From positions 1 to 64,000 of the forward strand of contig CAIYJE010000141.1 in assembly GCA_903926465.1 (NCBI GenBank): a stretch of 64,000 nt of DNA, read 5' to 3'. Origin of the DNA: an uncultured Planctomycetales bacterium (lineage in GTDB: Bacteria > Planctomycetota > Planctomycetia > Isosphaerales > Isosphaeraceae). Under the pieces are notes generated by a model. It was not told the DNA's origin and made no database searches. It was given only the letters and a program-made list of their open reading frames with translations. Positions 45,301 to 53,571 of the stretch are shown here, one piece after another; within the stretch, counting starts at the first letter, position 1, and each line of letters opens with the position of its first letter. The translations under genes were made by a program, and so were the position numbers.

Positions 45301-45599
45301 CGGATTTGCCGCACCGCTTCGCATAATGCGGCTCGACGCGCAGCTTTGGACAGAAAGCCGGGTCCAACCTCTGAAGCTTCACGCACCCTGGCCCATACAT
45401 CGGGCCAGGTGACAAAGCGAGCCTTGAACCGCAGCCCCGAACCCCACTGGGTGGTCCAACGCTCACGCAGAAATGCAGACGGTGCAATGCACAGAATTGG
45501 CCCTCGGCCAATTTCCATCAGCAGTTGCAGTATCGGCACGCTGCCGCACCGACTGACCCAAACCCTGCGGAGCGGCTTCTGTGGACTTGTGGGTGCCAT
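42390..45599 (-). CDS. addB: AddB-like nuclease subunit with degenerate Walker A
   Basis: This 1069-residue protein resembles AddB. The N terminus RVWVSRCGSVPILQLL stands where AddB has a Walker A, but lacks GKT/S, so ATP binding is probably lost. The C-terminal RecB-type nuclease is intact: His in FNIHQALEQF (about 800), GRID (Asp 915), DYK (Asp 932, Lys 934). Four cysteines fit the AddB iron-sulphur cluster: CPFQYY (767) and C-x3-C-x5-C (1034, 1038, 1044). It overlaps the 3' end of uppP by 137 bases; an ATG at 45518 would reduce this but drop the conserved first strand. addA follows directly. Confidence 0.88.
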   Translation of the reverse strand: MAPTSPQKPLRRVWVSRCGSVPILQLLMEIGRGPILCIAPSAFLRERWTTQWGSGLRFKARFVTWPDVWARVREASEVGPGFLSKAARRAALCEAVRQIRAEGGFVQSAQISHTVGFRTYLLEQFSAWRLAGLTAEQEQPAGSDPDVWACYLRDRELLALAGGEDELGAALWAISQIGTNSGSFLTSYPSVLVIDPSRSGPLAWRAMGVLQRHTRSFGVWLPGQEGARPEMLADLQPIERKLLDWGLERVELPAFDSVAESAMTDVTSSLFQVEREGTLPAFASIEAWGMPEGEGEARAVASAVRSRLVAGASPHEILVTYPQEGELVDRIEETLTSWGIPVARSWARPLSRDPAVALLLRALRIPVSGWETSELVHLLRHGLIAPEWAEFGTREVLAEAACGLRETQVFRGRQALESILEKELPEETSKRAEARQAERKRWRVSAREVLERLTLLLEPFEEPAAWSEHCDRLENLAAALGLTRQESVLTLDALYLALDDQDEIRGRAELPDAPWTTARFLVEVEQIAAEQTWTAPVRPGVMLATADQVAGDSVPHLILAGLVEGSFPDRQVLEKPLVSALEEDPEAPVQERWLDPCSLAREMRRFVSVLACAQQTLALVYPSTSADGQRLLPAGFLEELRRLFIPGAWKAGLTELARLSPTLNSSLQGSLHDERLSTIAQALKVQNADLENDVLAAVRSLARKPGHRPVLAAISNGIRVNHLRVRRKRFGQFDGLLKDPAVVQQISSKLLGNRSYSISELETFSTCPFQYYVGNVLRLRPVPVNDEFVEDRTVRGFNIHQALEQFHDQIQGGSLPPDAVPATLRERLNLILDGLRSAGPQPRTDLEAGLQQLEADQLKQICLKYVDQWMDYRAKNQGAEPFRFELAFGKSNDPFPPLTLGTPETGEIRLAGRIDRLDLVRRDDAEYVRIIDYKTGTAPGRKELDQGMALQLPLYLLAASQFLKTDVEYLPLDVAYWSLKGKGFGVLYPPKKRSSEDPKELWQAMEEQLTRFLLELYELMKSGAFVVAPRQDHCESRCDFGSVCRIRQLRSLKQPKTFDRALPILQGGD

Positions 45600-46437
45600 G
45601 GCGGGGTGCCAACCAGAACAGGATTACAGCGGACAAAACGAATAGGTATACAGAAAAATACCATAGGCGTTCCGAGCGAACAATCCTCAGCAGCCAGAGG
45701 ATGGCCACATAGCCGACCAGTCCAGCGATGGTGGATGCCAGCAAGATCTGTGCAATCTGAGAAGAACTGAGTTCCATATGCAGCAATTTACGAAGCTGGA
45801 GCAGCGTGGCCCCACCAATTGCGGGAACCGCGATGGCCAGGCTAAAGCCAACCGACCAGCTTTTGGTGCAGCCGCGCATCAGTGCGGCGGCAATGGTAAG
45901 CCCGCTCCGACTCACACCCGGAAGTGGCGCCAGGGCCTGCGCACACCCGATCAGCAGCGCATCGACCCAGGTCATGGTATCTGGACCCTTCTTGCCACCG
46001 CTCAGGAAGTGGGTAACCAGCAATACCACCGCCGTGGTCAGGAATCCAAAACCAACCACATACAGGTTTTCATAGGTCTCTTCGATCTTGTCCTTGACCA
46101 GTACCACGGGCAAAAGCGGCAGAAGCGCCACAAAGACCAGCCCGGCGAGCCGAAAAAGCGCGGGTCGCACGTAAAAGTCTGGAACGTGCGGATCGCCCAG
46201 GAATCCTTTGATGCCAGCCGCAATCTGCTTGCGGTAATGGACCAGGATCGCCACCGTGGTTCCCACGTGCAGCATCACATCGAAGAACACATGGTAAGGG
46301 CCGGTTTCTTGGGATTTCTCACCCCATCCCTGGGAAAGGATTTGCAGCAACGAAAGGTGACCATCGCTGGAAATCGGCAGGAATTCCGTAACACCTTGAA
46401 TTAGACCCAGAAGGATGGCGCGAACCCATTCAAGCAT
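45463..46437 (-). CDS. uppP: Undecaprenyl-diphosphatase UppP
   Basis: UppP (BacA) removes a phosphate from undecaprenyl diphosphate so the lipid carrier can be reused for cell-wall and glycan synthesis. The 324-residue membrane protein has LGLIQGVTEFLPISSDGHL at the N terminus (usual SSSGHL) and APLPGVSRSGLTIAAALMRG in the middle, both active-site regions, with about eight helices. A soluble tail of about 45 residues after APRHGTHKS is not typical and lies where addB overlaps. I take ATG 46437, with TGAGG upstream; a TTG two codons earlier is not needed. Confidence 0.95.
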   Translation of the reverse strand: MLEWVRAILLGLIQGVTEFLPISSDGHLSLLQILSQGWGEKSQETGPYHVFFDVMLHVGTTVAILVHYRKQIAAGIKGFLGDPHVPDFYVRPALFRLAGLVFVALLPLLPVVLVKDKIEETYENLYVVGFGFLTTAVVLLVTHFLSGGKKGPDTMTWVDALLIGCAQALAPLPGVSRSGLTIAAALMRGCTKSWSVGFSLAIAVPAIGGATLLQLRKLLHMELSSSQIAQILLASTIAGLVGYVAILWLLRIVRSERLWYFSVYLFVLSAVILFWLAPRHGTHKSTEAAPQGLGQSVRQRADTATADGNWPRANSVHCTVCISA

Positions 46438-46547
46438 GACCAAAACCTCAAAAGAACACGCTGGATTGATGCGAACAAAAACTGGCTTGGAAACAAACGA
46501 GGCAATGCCCCTGAACCGAAGAGACCAGATCCTTTAGACAGGAAGCA

Positions 46548-47162
46548 TTAACTATCCGTCGAGGATTCCGCTTGCAGCAGGGGCCATGCGGCAGCCACAT
46601 ACACCAGCCCGCTGTAAACCGTGAGCAGCACAGTGATCCAGATCAGGCCATCACGAACCCAGGCAAATTCCGCAGGTAGCTGCCAACCAAGCCCCAGCAA
46701 GACGGCAAAGATCGCAAGGCATTGGAACGTGGTTTTAAGCTTCCCGGCCATACGCGCACCGAAGGCAATACCGCGTCCTTCAACCAGGCTGCGCAGGGCT
46801 TGCACCACCAGTTCTCGAACCACTATCAAAGTGACCGCCCAGGCCGCCAACCCACTCTCTGGAATGGGTAACAAATAGATCATGGTGCCGGCCACGATCA
46901 CCTTATCAACCAGTGGATCAAGCTGGCGGCCCAAGGCCGAGGTTTGGCCAAGTGCGCGGGCCAGATAACCATCCATGGCATCGGTCAGGGCGGCAATGCT
47001 GAACACAACCAGGGCCGACCGATACCACTGAAATTCGATGAGCGCAAAAACCACGGCCGACAGAAAGAGCCGCCCCATAGTGAACGTGTTCGGTACGTTC
47101 CAGAACCGCGGCTTACGCCGATTCGACTCTGCTTGATGCACGCCCGAGAGCACCTCGGCCAT
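46548..47162 (-). CDS. pgsA: CDP-diacylglycerol--glycerol-3-phosphate 3-phosphatidyltransferase
   Basis: PgsA makes phosphatidylglycerol phosphate from CDP-diacylglycerol and glycerol 3-phosphate. This 204-residue membrane protein contains the CDP-alcohol phosphotransferase motif D-x2-DG-x2-AR-x8-G-x3-D-x3-D as DAMDGYLARALGQTSALGRQ followed by LDPLVDK. An N-terminal segment RRKPRFWNVPNTFTMGRL is typical, preceded by about 15 extra residues. Several hydrophobic helices follow. Start ATG 47162 has GAAGAAAG upstream. It is followed by uppP at 110 bases. Confidence 0.94.
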   Translation of the reverse strand: MAEVLSGVHQAESNRRKPRFWNVPNTFTMGRLFLSAVVFALIEFQWYRSALVVFSIAALTDAMDGYLARALGQTSALGRQLDPLVDKVIVAGTMIYLLPIPESGLAAWAVTLIVVRELVVQALRSLVEGRGIAFGARMAGKLKTTFQCLAIFAVLLGLGWQLPAEFAWVRDGLIWITVLLTVYSGLVYVAAAWPLLQAESSTDS

Positions 47163-47303
47163 TGGATGAACTTTCTTCGCTTTGAAACCGTTTCAAAATC
47201 AGGACAGGCCTGGTGTCTGTGCCAGGCCCGGCCCTCGTTTTGAACTTATCTCTCAAATCCGATCACACGTATGAACCGCCTCGAACGAACTGGGATCCCT
47301 CGA

Positions 47304-48737
47304 TCACGAAATGATCGGAAGAATGCTGGAGTTCAGGGATCGGCCCTTGCCGGTGCGAGCCGCTTGGCCGCCACGAACCGGCGTGCCGATGGCTTTGGCA
47401 GCCAGATCATATCCCTGAGACTCGGTGATCTCCGCTTTCACCATGTCGCCAGGCCGGAGCCCCTTGCCACGCAGTGAGACCACGCCATCAATATCAGGCG
47501 CATCCGCATAGGTCCGACCAATCCAGCGCCCCTTCTGGTTCGGATCCGCCCGGTCGATCAGAACATCCAGTTCACGCCCAACCAGAGATTGATTGAATGC
47601 GAACGCAATGGGCTGCTGCTCGGCCATGATCTGGTCACGACGCGCAAGCTTCACATCCTGATCCAGGTGCCCAGGAAGACGGGCCGACGGAGTATCGGAT
47701 TCATAGGAGTAAGGGAAAACGCCCAGCCGCTCAAACCGGGTGGATTTGACAAACTCACGCAACTCTTCGAACTCGGCCTCCGTCTCGCCAGGAAATCCCA
47801 CGATGAACGTGGTTCGAAGCACCAGGCCCGGAATCTCCGAACGAAGCCGATCAATAATCTCAACCGTCTCTGCCCGAGAGTGCCGGCGATTCATCATTTT
47901 AAGGACCCGGTCACTGATATGCTGCAAGGGCATATCCAGGTACGGGACCACCTTGGACGATTCTCGGATGGCCATCACCAGGTCCGTGGTGAAGTGCTGT
48001 GGATAGTTGTACAGCACCCGGATCCAGTCGATCCCTTCCACCTCTTCAAGCGCATTGAGCAGGTCGGCCAGGCGGGTTCGGCCATACAGATCGAGCCCAT
48101 AATAGGTCATGTCCTGAGCCACCAGGCTCAGCTCTCGTACCCCGTCGGCCGCAAGTTCCTTGGCCTCTTTGACCACCTCTTCAATAGGCTTGGTCACATG
48201 CTTACCACGCATGTACGGGATGGCGCAAAAGGTGCAAAGGCGGTCGCAGCCTTCAGAAACCTTGAGGTATGCCAGGTGCCTGGGGGTGATCCGGAGCCTG
48301 GCGGTATCGTCCATGGCCCGGATTGCGGCCGGCCTGAAGAGGGACCGCTGTTCGTGAATTTCTCCCAGAATCCGCTCGGCCACGCGGGCAATCTCTTCTC
48401 GGCCGAAGACGCCGATGATCTGATCGACCTCGGGGACCTCCTCAAGAAGCCGATCACGCTCACGCTCGGCCAGGCAGCCGGCCACAACAATACCCTTGAT
48501 CAGACCCGCTTTTTTGCGGTCGATCATCTCTCGAATCACGCCAAGGGATTCCTGGCGGGCCGAGTCTATGAACCCGCAGGTATTCACAATAACCAGGTCT
48601 GCCAGCTCGGAATCTGGCACCAGCGAGTAGCCATCCTGGGCCAGCAAGCCCAGCATGCGCTCGGAATCGACCAGGTTCTTGGGGCAACCCAGGCTTATGA
48701 AGGAAAAAGTGCCTTTCACGCGGTCATTTTCGGACAT
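47304..48737 (-). CDS. rimO: Ribosomal protein S12 methylthiotransferase RimO
   Basis: RimO is a radical-SAM enzyme that methylthiolates Asp88 of S12. The 477-residue chain has the N-terminal domain with three cysteines (SLGCPKNLVDSE, VNTCGFIDSA, VAGCLAERER), then the radical-SAM CxxxCxxC as GCDRLCTFCAIPYMRG, and a C-terminal TRAM-like domain. SLGCPKNLVDSERM and the length separate it from MiaB. The frame is open to 48932, but the N terminus before 48737 has no similarity, so I start at ATG 48737. It heads the rimO-pgsA-uppP-addB-addA run. Confidence 0.95.
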   Translation of the reverse strand: MSENDRVKGTFSFISLGCPKNLVDSERMLGLLAQDGYSLVPDSELADLVIVNTCGFIDSARQESLGVIREMIDRKKAGLIKGIVVAGCLAERERDRLLEEVPEVDQIIGVFGREEIARVAERILGEIHEQRSLFRPAAIRAMDDTARLRITPRHLAYLKVSEGCDRLCTFCAIPYMRGKHVTKPIEEVVKEAKELAADGVRELSLVAQDMTYYGLDLYGRTRLADLLNALEEVEGIDWIRVLYNYPQHFTTDLVMAIRESSKVVPYLDMPLQHISDRVLKMMNRRHSRAETVEIIDRLRSEIPGLVLRTTFIVGFPGETEAEFEELREFVKSTRFERLGVFPYSYESDTPSARLPGHLDQDVKLARRDQIMAEQQPIAFAFNQSLVGRELDVLIDRADPNQKGRWIGRTYADAPDIDGVVSLRGKGLRPGDMVKAEITESQGYDLAAKAIGTPVRGGQAARTGKGRSLNSSILPIIS

Positions 48738-48917
48738 GGATGCATTCCAAGCAGAGATCAAGGCCTGGCGAACCGACCAGGGCGGGACACAGCGTTCGCC
48801 ACCTGATGGAGAGAAACTCGGGATTCTTCTTCCCGGAATCGCTTCCCCCCGATAAAACTGTTCGCTATAGTATGACCTAGGGCGTGCCCAACGCATAAGG
48901 GGTTCGCCCGACAGAAT

Positions 48918-48991
48918 GCACCCGTAGCTCAATTGGATAGAGCATCAGTCTTCGGAACTGAAGGTTATAGGTTCGAGTCCTATCGGGTGTA
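48918..48991 (+). tRNA. tRNA-Arg (TCG anticodon)
   Basis: The plus strand folds as a cloverleaf: acceptor GCACCCG/CGGGTGT, D arm GCTCAATTGGATAGAGC, anticodon stem TCAGT/ACTGA around CTTCGGA (anticodon TCG), variable loop AGGTT, T arm ATAGG-TTCGAGT-CCTAT and discriminator A. The first acceptor pair is G1-U72, where tRNA-Arg usually has G-C. It reads CGA and related CGN codons. CCA is not encoded. A TATAGT -10-like box lies about 60 bases upstream. Confidence 0.95.
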
Positions 48992-49731
48992 CTGCATTCA
49001 GCCTGCGAACTTTGGGGAAGACGCCAGTTCGCGATTTCAGAGTTTTTCTTCTTTGAAGATTTTCGATTAATAGAAAATCTTTTTGGTGGACTCTATCGTT
49101 TTCGTCAATGCGAGATTTTGGGTAGCCGTTCTTCTTGCGACCTCAAAATATACCGCAGCTTCACTCAGTGAACCCAAACTTAGATTGCGATTCACTGTTG
49201 CGTTGGACAGGCGGAATTGAGAAGTCTTCGCTTCAGGGTCTGGAACTCTGAAGCAGCGGTTCCAAGATTGCCCAGCCCAGTGGGCAGGGTAACCCGGTTT
49301 TAACACCAAACATCGCATTTTTCAGACGTCTGTGGGCTCAAGCGTTTTTCTTGGGGGGACCCTTTACCCAGCCCATTGGGCTCGTTGCATTACACAAGTC
49401 AGAAGGACCGTGAAGAAAAGAAACTATGGATCGTACGGCTGGAAGAGAAGAATGGACGGTATGGACCAGAATCCGCGATGGCTGGCGGTGTTCCCGGTCC
49501 ATCACTCCTGTCCACTCCGTCCATCAGGTCCATTCCTATCCTGACCTGTGCAGGCCATCACCCTGCTTCCAGAAAAGCAGATCAGACTTGTGTCGAACAT
49601 CGAGCCTGTTGAGATGGGCTATGTTGATCCGCCACTAGCGTTTCAAACCTGATTTTTGAAATCGATCCCTGAACAACCCGGCAATCTTGCTATAGTCTCG
49701 ATTTTTTTGAAAGCATTACCAGGGGCACAGG
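48992..49731. other. Long intergenic region between tRNA-Arg and selO
   Basis: No gene is supported in these 740 bases; the short frames lack family motifs and ribosome-binding sites. It contains short repeated phrases, CCCAGCCCAGTGGGC (near 49274) and CCCAGCCCATTGGGC (near 49367), and a GGACGGTATGGAC stretch that resembles GGACGGAATGGAC near 34836. A TATAGT box (49691) may serve selO. Confidence 0.6.
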
Positions 49732-51213
49732 ATGGTTACGCCGACCGCATCGGGAGCGGGCACAGACAAGATTGGCTGGCGGTTCGAGAACACGTACTCG
49801 CGGCTGCCAGACGTTTTCTTCAGTCCGGTCAACCCGGCCGAGTCGCGAGATCCACGCGTATCGATCCTGAACAACAGGCTGGCCAAGGATCTCGGCCTTG
49901 ACCTAACGTCCCTTTCGCCAAAAGCTGCGGCAGCCCTTTTTGCGGGCCAGGACTTGCCGGCCGGTTCCTTGCCAATCGCCCAGGCTTACGCGGGGCATCA
50001 GTTCGGCGGCTTCACAATGCTGGGCGATGGGCGGGCCATCCTGCTGGGCGAGCATCGAACACCGGGTGGCCAGCTTGTTGATATTCAGTTCAAGGGATCG
50101 GGACGAACGCAATTCTCGCGCGGGGGCGATGGGCGTGCTGCCCTCGGGCCGATGCTCCGCGAATATATTGTCAGCGAAGCGATGGCTGCACTTGGCATCC
50201 CCACCACCCGCAGCCTTGCAGTGGTCACCACCGGCGAGCCAGTTTACCGGGAATCGATTCGGCGAGGCGCGATTCTGACCCGCGTGGCCGCCAGCCACAT
50301 CCGGGTCGGCACCTTCGAGTATGCTGCGCGTCGGGGAGTATCGCCGCTCCAAGAGCTGGCAGACTATGCCATTGCCAGACACTATCCGGGACTTTCCGAG
50401 AATCCGCAAAAGTACCTGGAGTTCTTACGAGAGGTCACCAACCGCCAGGCCGCGCTCGTCGCACGCTGGCAACTGGTCGGGTTCATTCACGGAGTGATGA
50501 ATACCGACAACGTGGCAATCTCTGGAGAGACGATCGACTACGGTCCTTGCGCATTCATGAACACTTATGATCCCGCCACGGTGTTTAGCTCGATCGACCG
50601 TTCAGGCCGGTATGCCTACCGCAACCAAGCGAACATCATGCAGTGGAACCTGGCCCGGTTCGCCGAGACCCTGCTTCCGCTCCTCGATCTCGAACCAGAC
50701 AAGGCAGTGGCGGTCGCCATGGAAGTGCTCGATGCCTTCCCTGACCTCTATGAGCAGTACTGGCTTGACGGGATGCGGCAAAAACTGGGGCTCCAGACAG
50801 TCGAGGCCGACGACTTCGAGTTCATCGCAGCTCTGCTTGAATGGATGCAGAAATCCCGTGCCGATTTCACCAACACGTTCCGCGACCTGTCGGCGGAAGA
50901 GCCGTTAACCGATGACCGTTACCAGGACACAGACTTTCAAGCTTGGTATTCCCGTTGGCAGGAACGGCTTGACCGTAACGGGCAGCCGAAATCAACCGCC
51001 TATTCCCTGATGCAATCCGTGAATCCAGCCGTCATCCCCAGGAACCATCGGGTAGAGGAAGCCTTGCTGGCTGCAGAAGAGGACGAGAATTTTTCGTATC
51101 TGCACAAATTGCTGGCGGCGTTGGCGCAACCGTTTGAGGAAAAGGCTGAGATGGCCGACTACCGAGACCCGTCCCCCGACGATGGTACATACCGTACGTT
51201 CTGCGGGACATAA
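49732..51213 (+). CDS. selO: SelO/YdiU-type protein AMPylase
   Basis: SelO is a pseudokinase-fold enzyme that transfers AMP to Ser, Thr or Tyr of proteins, tied to redox stress. The 493-residue protein has the family motifs AQAYAGHQFGGF, LGDGRAILLGE, DIQFKGSGRTQFSRGGDGRA (ATP-binding Lys), REYIVSEAMAALGIPTTRSL, GFIHGVMNTDNV and IDYGPCAFMNTYDP (metal-binding Asn/Asp), and ends YRTFCGT, with the cysteine near the C terminus kept in the family. Length is typical of bacterial SelO. ATG 49732 follows GGGCACAGG. Expressed alone. Confidence 0.95.
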   Translation: MVTPTASGAGTDKIGWRFENTYSRLPDVFFSPVNPAESRDPRVSILNNRLAKDLGLDLTSLSPKAAAALFAGQDLPAGSLPIAQAYAGHQFGGFTMLGDGRAILLGEHRTPGGQLVDIQFKGSGRTQFSRGGDGRAALGPMLREYIVSEAMAALGIPTTRSLAVVTTGEPVYRESIRRGAILTRVAASHIRVGTFEYAARRGVSPLQELADYAIARHYPGLSENPQKYLEFLREVTNRQAALVARWQLVGFIHGVMNTDNVAISGETIDYGPCAFMNTYDPATVFSSIDRSGRYAYRNQANIMQWNLARFAETLLPLLDLEPDKAVAVAMEVLDAFPDLYEQYWLDGMRQKLGLQTVEADDFEFIAALLEWMQKSRADFTNTFRDLSAEEPLTDDRYQDTDFQAWYSRWQERLDRNGQPKSTAYSLMQSVNPAVIPRNHRVEEALLAAEEDENFSYLHKLLAALAQPFEEKAEMADYRDPSPDDGTYRTFCGT

Positions 51214-51253
51214 CACCGCAACAGATCGGTAATTCTTAAAGCTAAAAAGAGCT

Positions 51254-51276
51254 CTTCCCCCAACAATCAGGGGGGA
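51254..51276. other. Short hairpin after selO
   Basis: TCCCCC and GGGGGA pair around an AACAATCA loop about 45 bases past the selO stop. There is no T-tract. It could slow transcription but is not a clear terminator. Confidence 0.3.
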
Positions 51277-51360
51277 GGATGAGTTGCGATTCAGGAACTC
51301 TCAGGAACCAACGCAGCACCCAACGCTTGTTAACTTTTGTATGTACGGCGTTGAACAGAA

Positions 51361-51396
51361 AAGCCGACCCCGAAAGCATGCTTCCGAGGTCGGCTT
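51361..51396 (-). terminator. Intrinsic terminator of the quinone-oxidoreductase gene
   Basis: On the minus strand AAGCCGACCTCGGAAGC and the opposing arm pair almost over their whole length, ending in CTTTTCTG. It lies about 40 bases after the stop at 51438. Confidence 0.85.
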
Positions 51397-51437
51397 CTCA
51401 AGAATGGCGACAGCTCAAGACTGGCAAGACCAAGCAC

Positions 51438-52436
51438 TCAGGAGTTCACGCTGATCACAACCTTACCGGTCAGTTGACCAGCCCCGCCGAGCGTGTTTTG
51501 CTCAAGGTATTGTTGAGCCTCGGCCGTTTTCTCAAGCGGGAAAACCTTGCCGATGATCGGTTTCAACCGCCCCTCAGCGGACCAGCGGTTCATGTCTTCC
51601 GCACAGACACGCTGGGCGTCGGCCGAGAAGTTGAACATTGCGAACCCGAGAATGGAACAATTGCGCGTGTAAAACGAACCGAGCGGCAGGGTTGGCTTTG
51701 CGGTCCGGCCGGCCATCAGGATCATTCTTCCCCAGCGCTTGAGCAGGGGGATGTTCCGTTCCAGGTCTGGCTCACGCAGGGTCTCAAACCAGACGTCAAT
51801 TCCTTCCTCGGAAAAGGATCGAAGGCCGGCAACCAGGTCATCCGTTTTGTAATTCAGAACAAGATCCGCCCCCAGAGATCGACAGAGTTCCATCTTTTCT
51901 GCGGAACCTGCCGTGGTGGCCACACGCGCTCCAGCGGCCTTGGCGATCTGGATAACCATCGAGCCCACACCGCCACTGCCACCCGAAACGTAGACCGTTT
52001 CACCCGGCTTGAGAGCCGCCCGGTTGAACAGGCCCAGGTGGGCCGTCAAACCGGTCAGGGCCAGCGCGGCCGCCTCGGCATCGGTGAGGTTGGCGGGAAT
52101 GGGGTAAAGCCAGTCTTCACTCACAACGGCCAGCTCTGAGGTTACACCTGGGCGGCCCAGCAGCCCCTGATTCGAACCCCAGACTCGATCTCCCACCTTG
52201 AAACGGCTGGCTCCTGGCCCCACCTTTTCCACGGTTCCAGCCAGGTCGCACCCCACCACGTAGGGAAACCGCATCGGCATGGTCACAATGCCCGCGCGGA
52301 TGTAGAGGTCGATCGGGTTGAGCGAGGTCGCCCCCACCGCAACACGGACCTCACCAGCACCTGGCTCAGGATCGGGAAGCTCCGCCACCCGGATCACGTC
52401 TGGGCCACCGGTCGCTTCAAAGAATGCTGCTCTCAT
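51438..52436 (-). CDS. Quinone oxidoreductase-like MDR protein
   Basis: This 332-residue medium-chain dehydrogenase/reductase uses NADPH and resembles quinone/zeta-crystallin reductases. It has TSLNPIDLYIRAG near the N terminus, GCDLAGTVEKVG, the nucleotide motif YVSGGSGGVGSMVIQIAK and TTAGSAEKME. It lacks the cysteine ligands of zinc alcohol dehydrogenases. The substrate is unknown. The Rieske gene lies 35 bases upstream in the same direction, so they may form a small unit. Confidence 0.92.
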   Translation of the reverse strand: MRAAFFEATGGPDVIRVAELPDPEPGAGEVRVAVGATSLNPIDLYIRAGIVTMPMRFPYVVGCDLAGTVEKVGPGASRFKVGDRVWGSNQGLLGRPGVTSELAVVSEDWLYPIPANLTDAEAAALALTGLTAHLGLFNRAALKPGETVYVSGGSGGVGSMVIQIAKAAGARVATTAGSAEKMELCRSLGADLVLNYKTDDLVAGLRSFSEEGIDVWFETLREPDLERNIPLLKRWGRMILMAGRTAKPTLPLGSFYTRNCSILGFAMFNFSADAQRVCAEDMNRWSAEGRLKPIIGKVFPLEKTAEAQQYLEQNTLGGAGQLTGKVVISVNS

Positions 52437-52471
52437 GGTTCAGGCTCCTGAGAAAACGTGACGGGGGGGGG

Positions 52472-52783
52472 TCAGGGAAGGCCAATCTCAATCGAGTCAT
52501 CCACCACACGAACAGGATAGGTGGCGACCTTGCATTTGGATCCTTCGATGTGCCGGCCATCCTCCAGGCTGAACCGCCAGCCGTGCCAGGTACAGGTGAC
52601 CGCTTTGTCTTCCACAATGCCGTCACTCAGGGGGGCACCCTGGTGGGGGCATGCGTCGTCGATGGCGTAATACTGCCCTTGGGCCAGGAACAAGGCGATC
52701 AGCCGATCGTCAACCTCGACAAGTCGGCCTTCCCCTTCGTACACATCTCCGACCTTCGCAACACTCACAAACCGCTGGGACAC
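52472..52783 (-). CDS. Rieske [2Fe-2S] ferredoxin (NirD-like)
   Basis: This 103-residue protein is a Rieske ferredoxin that holds a [2Fe-2S] cluster by two Cys and two His: CPHQGAPL and CTWHGWRF. It is like the ferredoxin parts of nitrite reductase NirD and of aromatic-ring dioxygenases. The start is GTG at 52783 (reads MSQRFVSVAKVGDV), because GGGGAGGG lies just before it; the longer frame to 52828 puts that site inside the gene. It may donate electrons to the oxidoreductase gene 35 bases downstream, a guess from position. Confidence 0.93.
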   Translation of the reverse strand: MSQRFVSVAKVGDVYEGEGRLVEVDDRLIALFLAQGQYYAIDDACPHQGAPLSDGIVEDKAVTCTWHGWRFSLEDGRHIEGSKCKVATYPVRVVDDSIEIGLP

Positions 52784-52968
52784 CGATCCCTCCCCTCTCA
52801 AATCACAAAAGCCGTCAGTCCAAAGCATGTCGTCACGCGGCGGACCTTTTCAGGCTATCATAATGAGGGATCTCTGCTCCTGCGAAGGGGCCGATCGAGC
52901 CAAATTCCAGAGGCTTGTCTGATGACACTCCCACACAAGCCCCGTTTTGATGGTGGAAAGGCCAGGAC

Positions 52969-53571
52969 TTGGAATCTCCAAAACCTGATTTTCGTATTTG
53001 CGTATTTTGCGGCTCAAGGTCCGGTACTCGCCCAGCCTACATCGAGCTGGCTCAGCATCTTGGCAAGGCCATCGCCAGCGCGGGGTTTGGCCTGGTGTAT
53101 GGCGGCGGCCGGGTGGGCCTGATGGGCGAGGCTGCCAACGCGGCGCTTGCGGCGGGCGGTGAGGTGATCGGGGTCATTCCCGAACCGCTTGCACGCAAAG
53201 AAGTTGCGCACAACGAGGTGACCGAGCTGATCATTGTCCCAGACATGCATCAGCGTAAGGCTCTGATGGCGGCTCGCTCTGATGCCTTTATTACGATGCC
53301 TGGCGGAATTGGCACTTATGAGGAATTCTTTGAGATTCTGACCTGGTCGGTGCTGGGCCTGCATGCCAAACCGATCGGCCTGTTGAACGTGGATGGCTAT
53401 TTTGATCCCCTGCTCGCACTCATGGAACATGGAGTGGAAGAGGGGTTCATGAAACCGACCGATCTTCAGCGGATCCTGGTTTCCACCGATCCCGCGGATC
53501 TGGTTCAGCGGTTGCCGAGTTTTGAAGTGGCCCCGCTCGGCCCGCGCTGGATCAACTCAGACCAAACCTGA
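52969..53571 (+). CDS. LOG-family phosphoribohydrolase
   Basis: This 200-residue Rossmann-type protein belongs to the LOG family, which splits nucleotide 5'-monophosphates (originally cytokinin ribotides) into base and ribose 5-phosphate; many bacterial members are mislabelled lysine decarboxylases. The motif PGGIGTYEEFFE is present, with YGGGRVGLMG and HQRKALMAARSDAF before it. The start is TTG at 52969, since GGAAAGG lies 8 bases upstream. The in vivo substrate is unknown; AMP-type nucleotides are likely. Confidence 0.9.
   Translation: MESPKPDFRICVFCGSRSGTRPAYIELAQHLGKAIASAGFGLVYGGGRVGLMGEAANAALAAGGEVIGVIPEPLARKEVAHNEVTELIIVPDMHQRKALMAARSDAFITMPGGIGTYEEFFEILTWSVLGLHAKPIGLLNVDGYFDPLLALMEHGVEEGFMKPTDLQRILVSTDPADLVQRLPSFEVAPLGPRWINSDQT

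Noticed and set aside
47589-48806. A 405-codon open frame on the plus strand
   Set aside because: It is antisense to rimO, with no family resemblance.
52424-53122. A 232-codon open frame on the plus strand
   Set aside because: It is antisense to the Rieske gene and overlaps the LOG gene in another frame.
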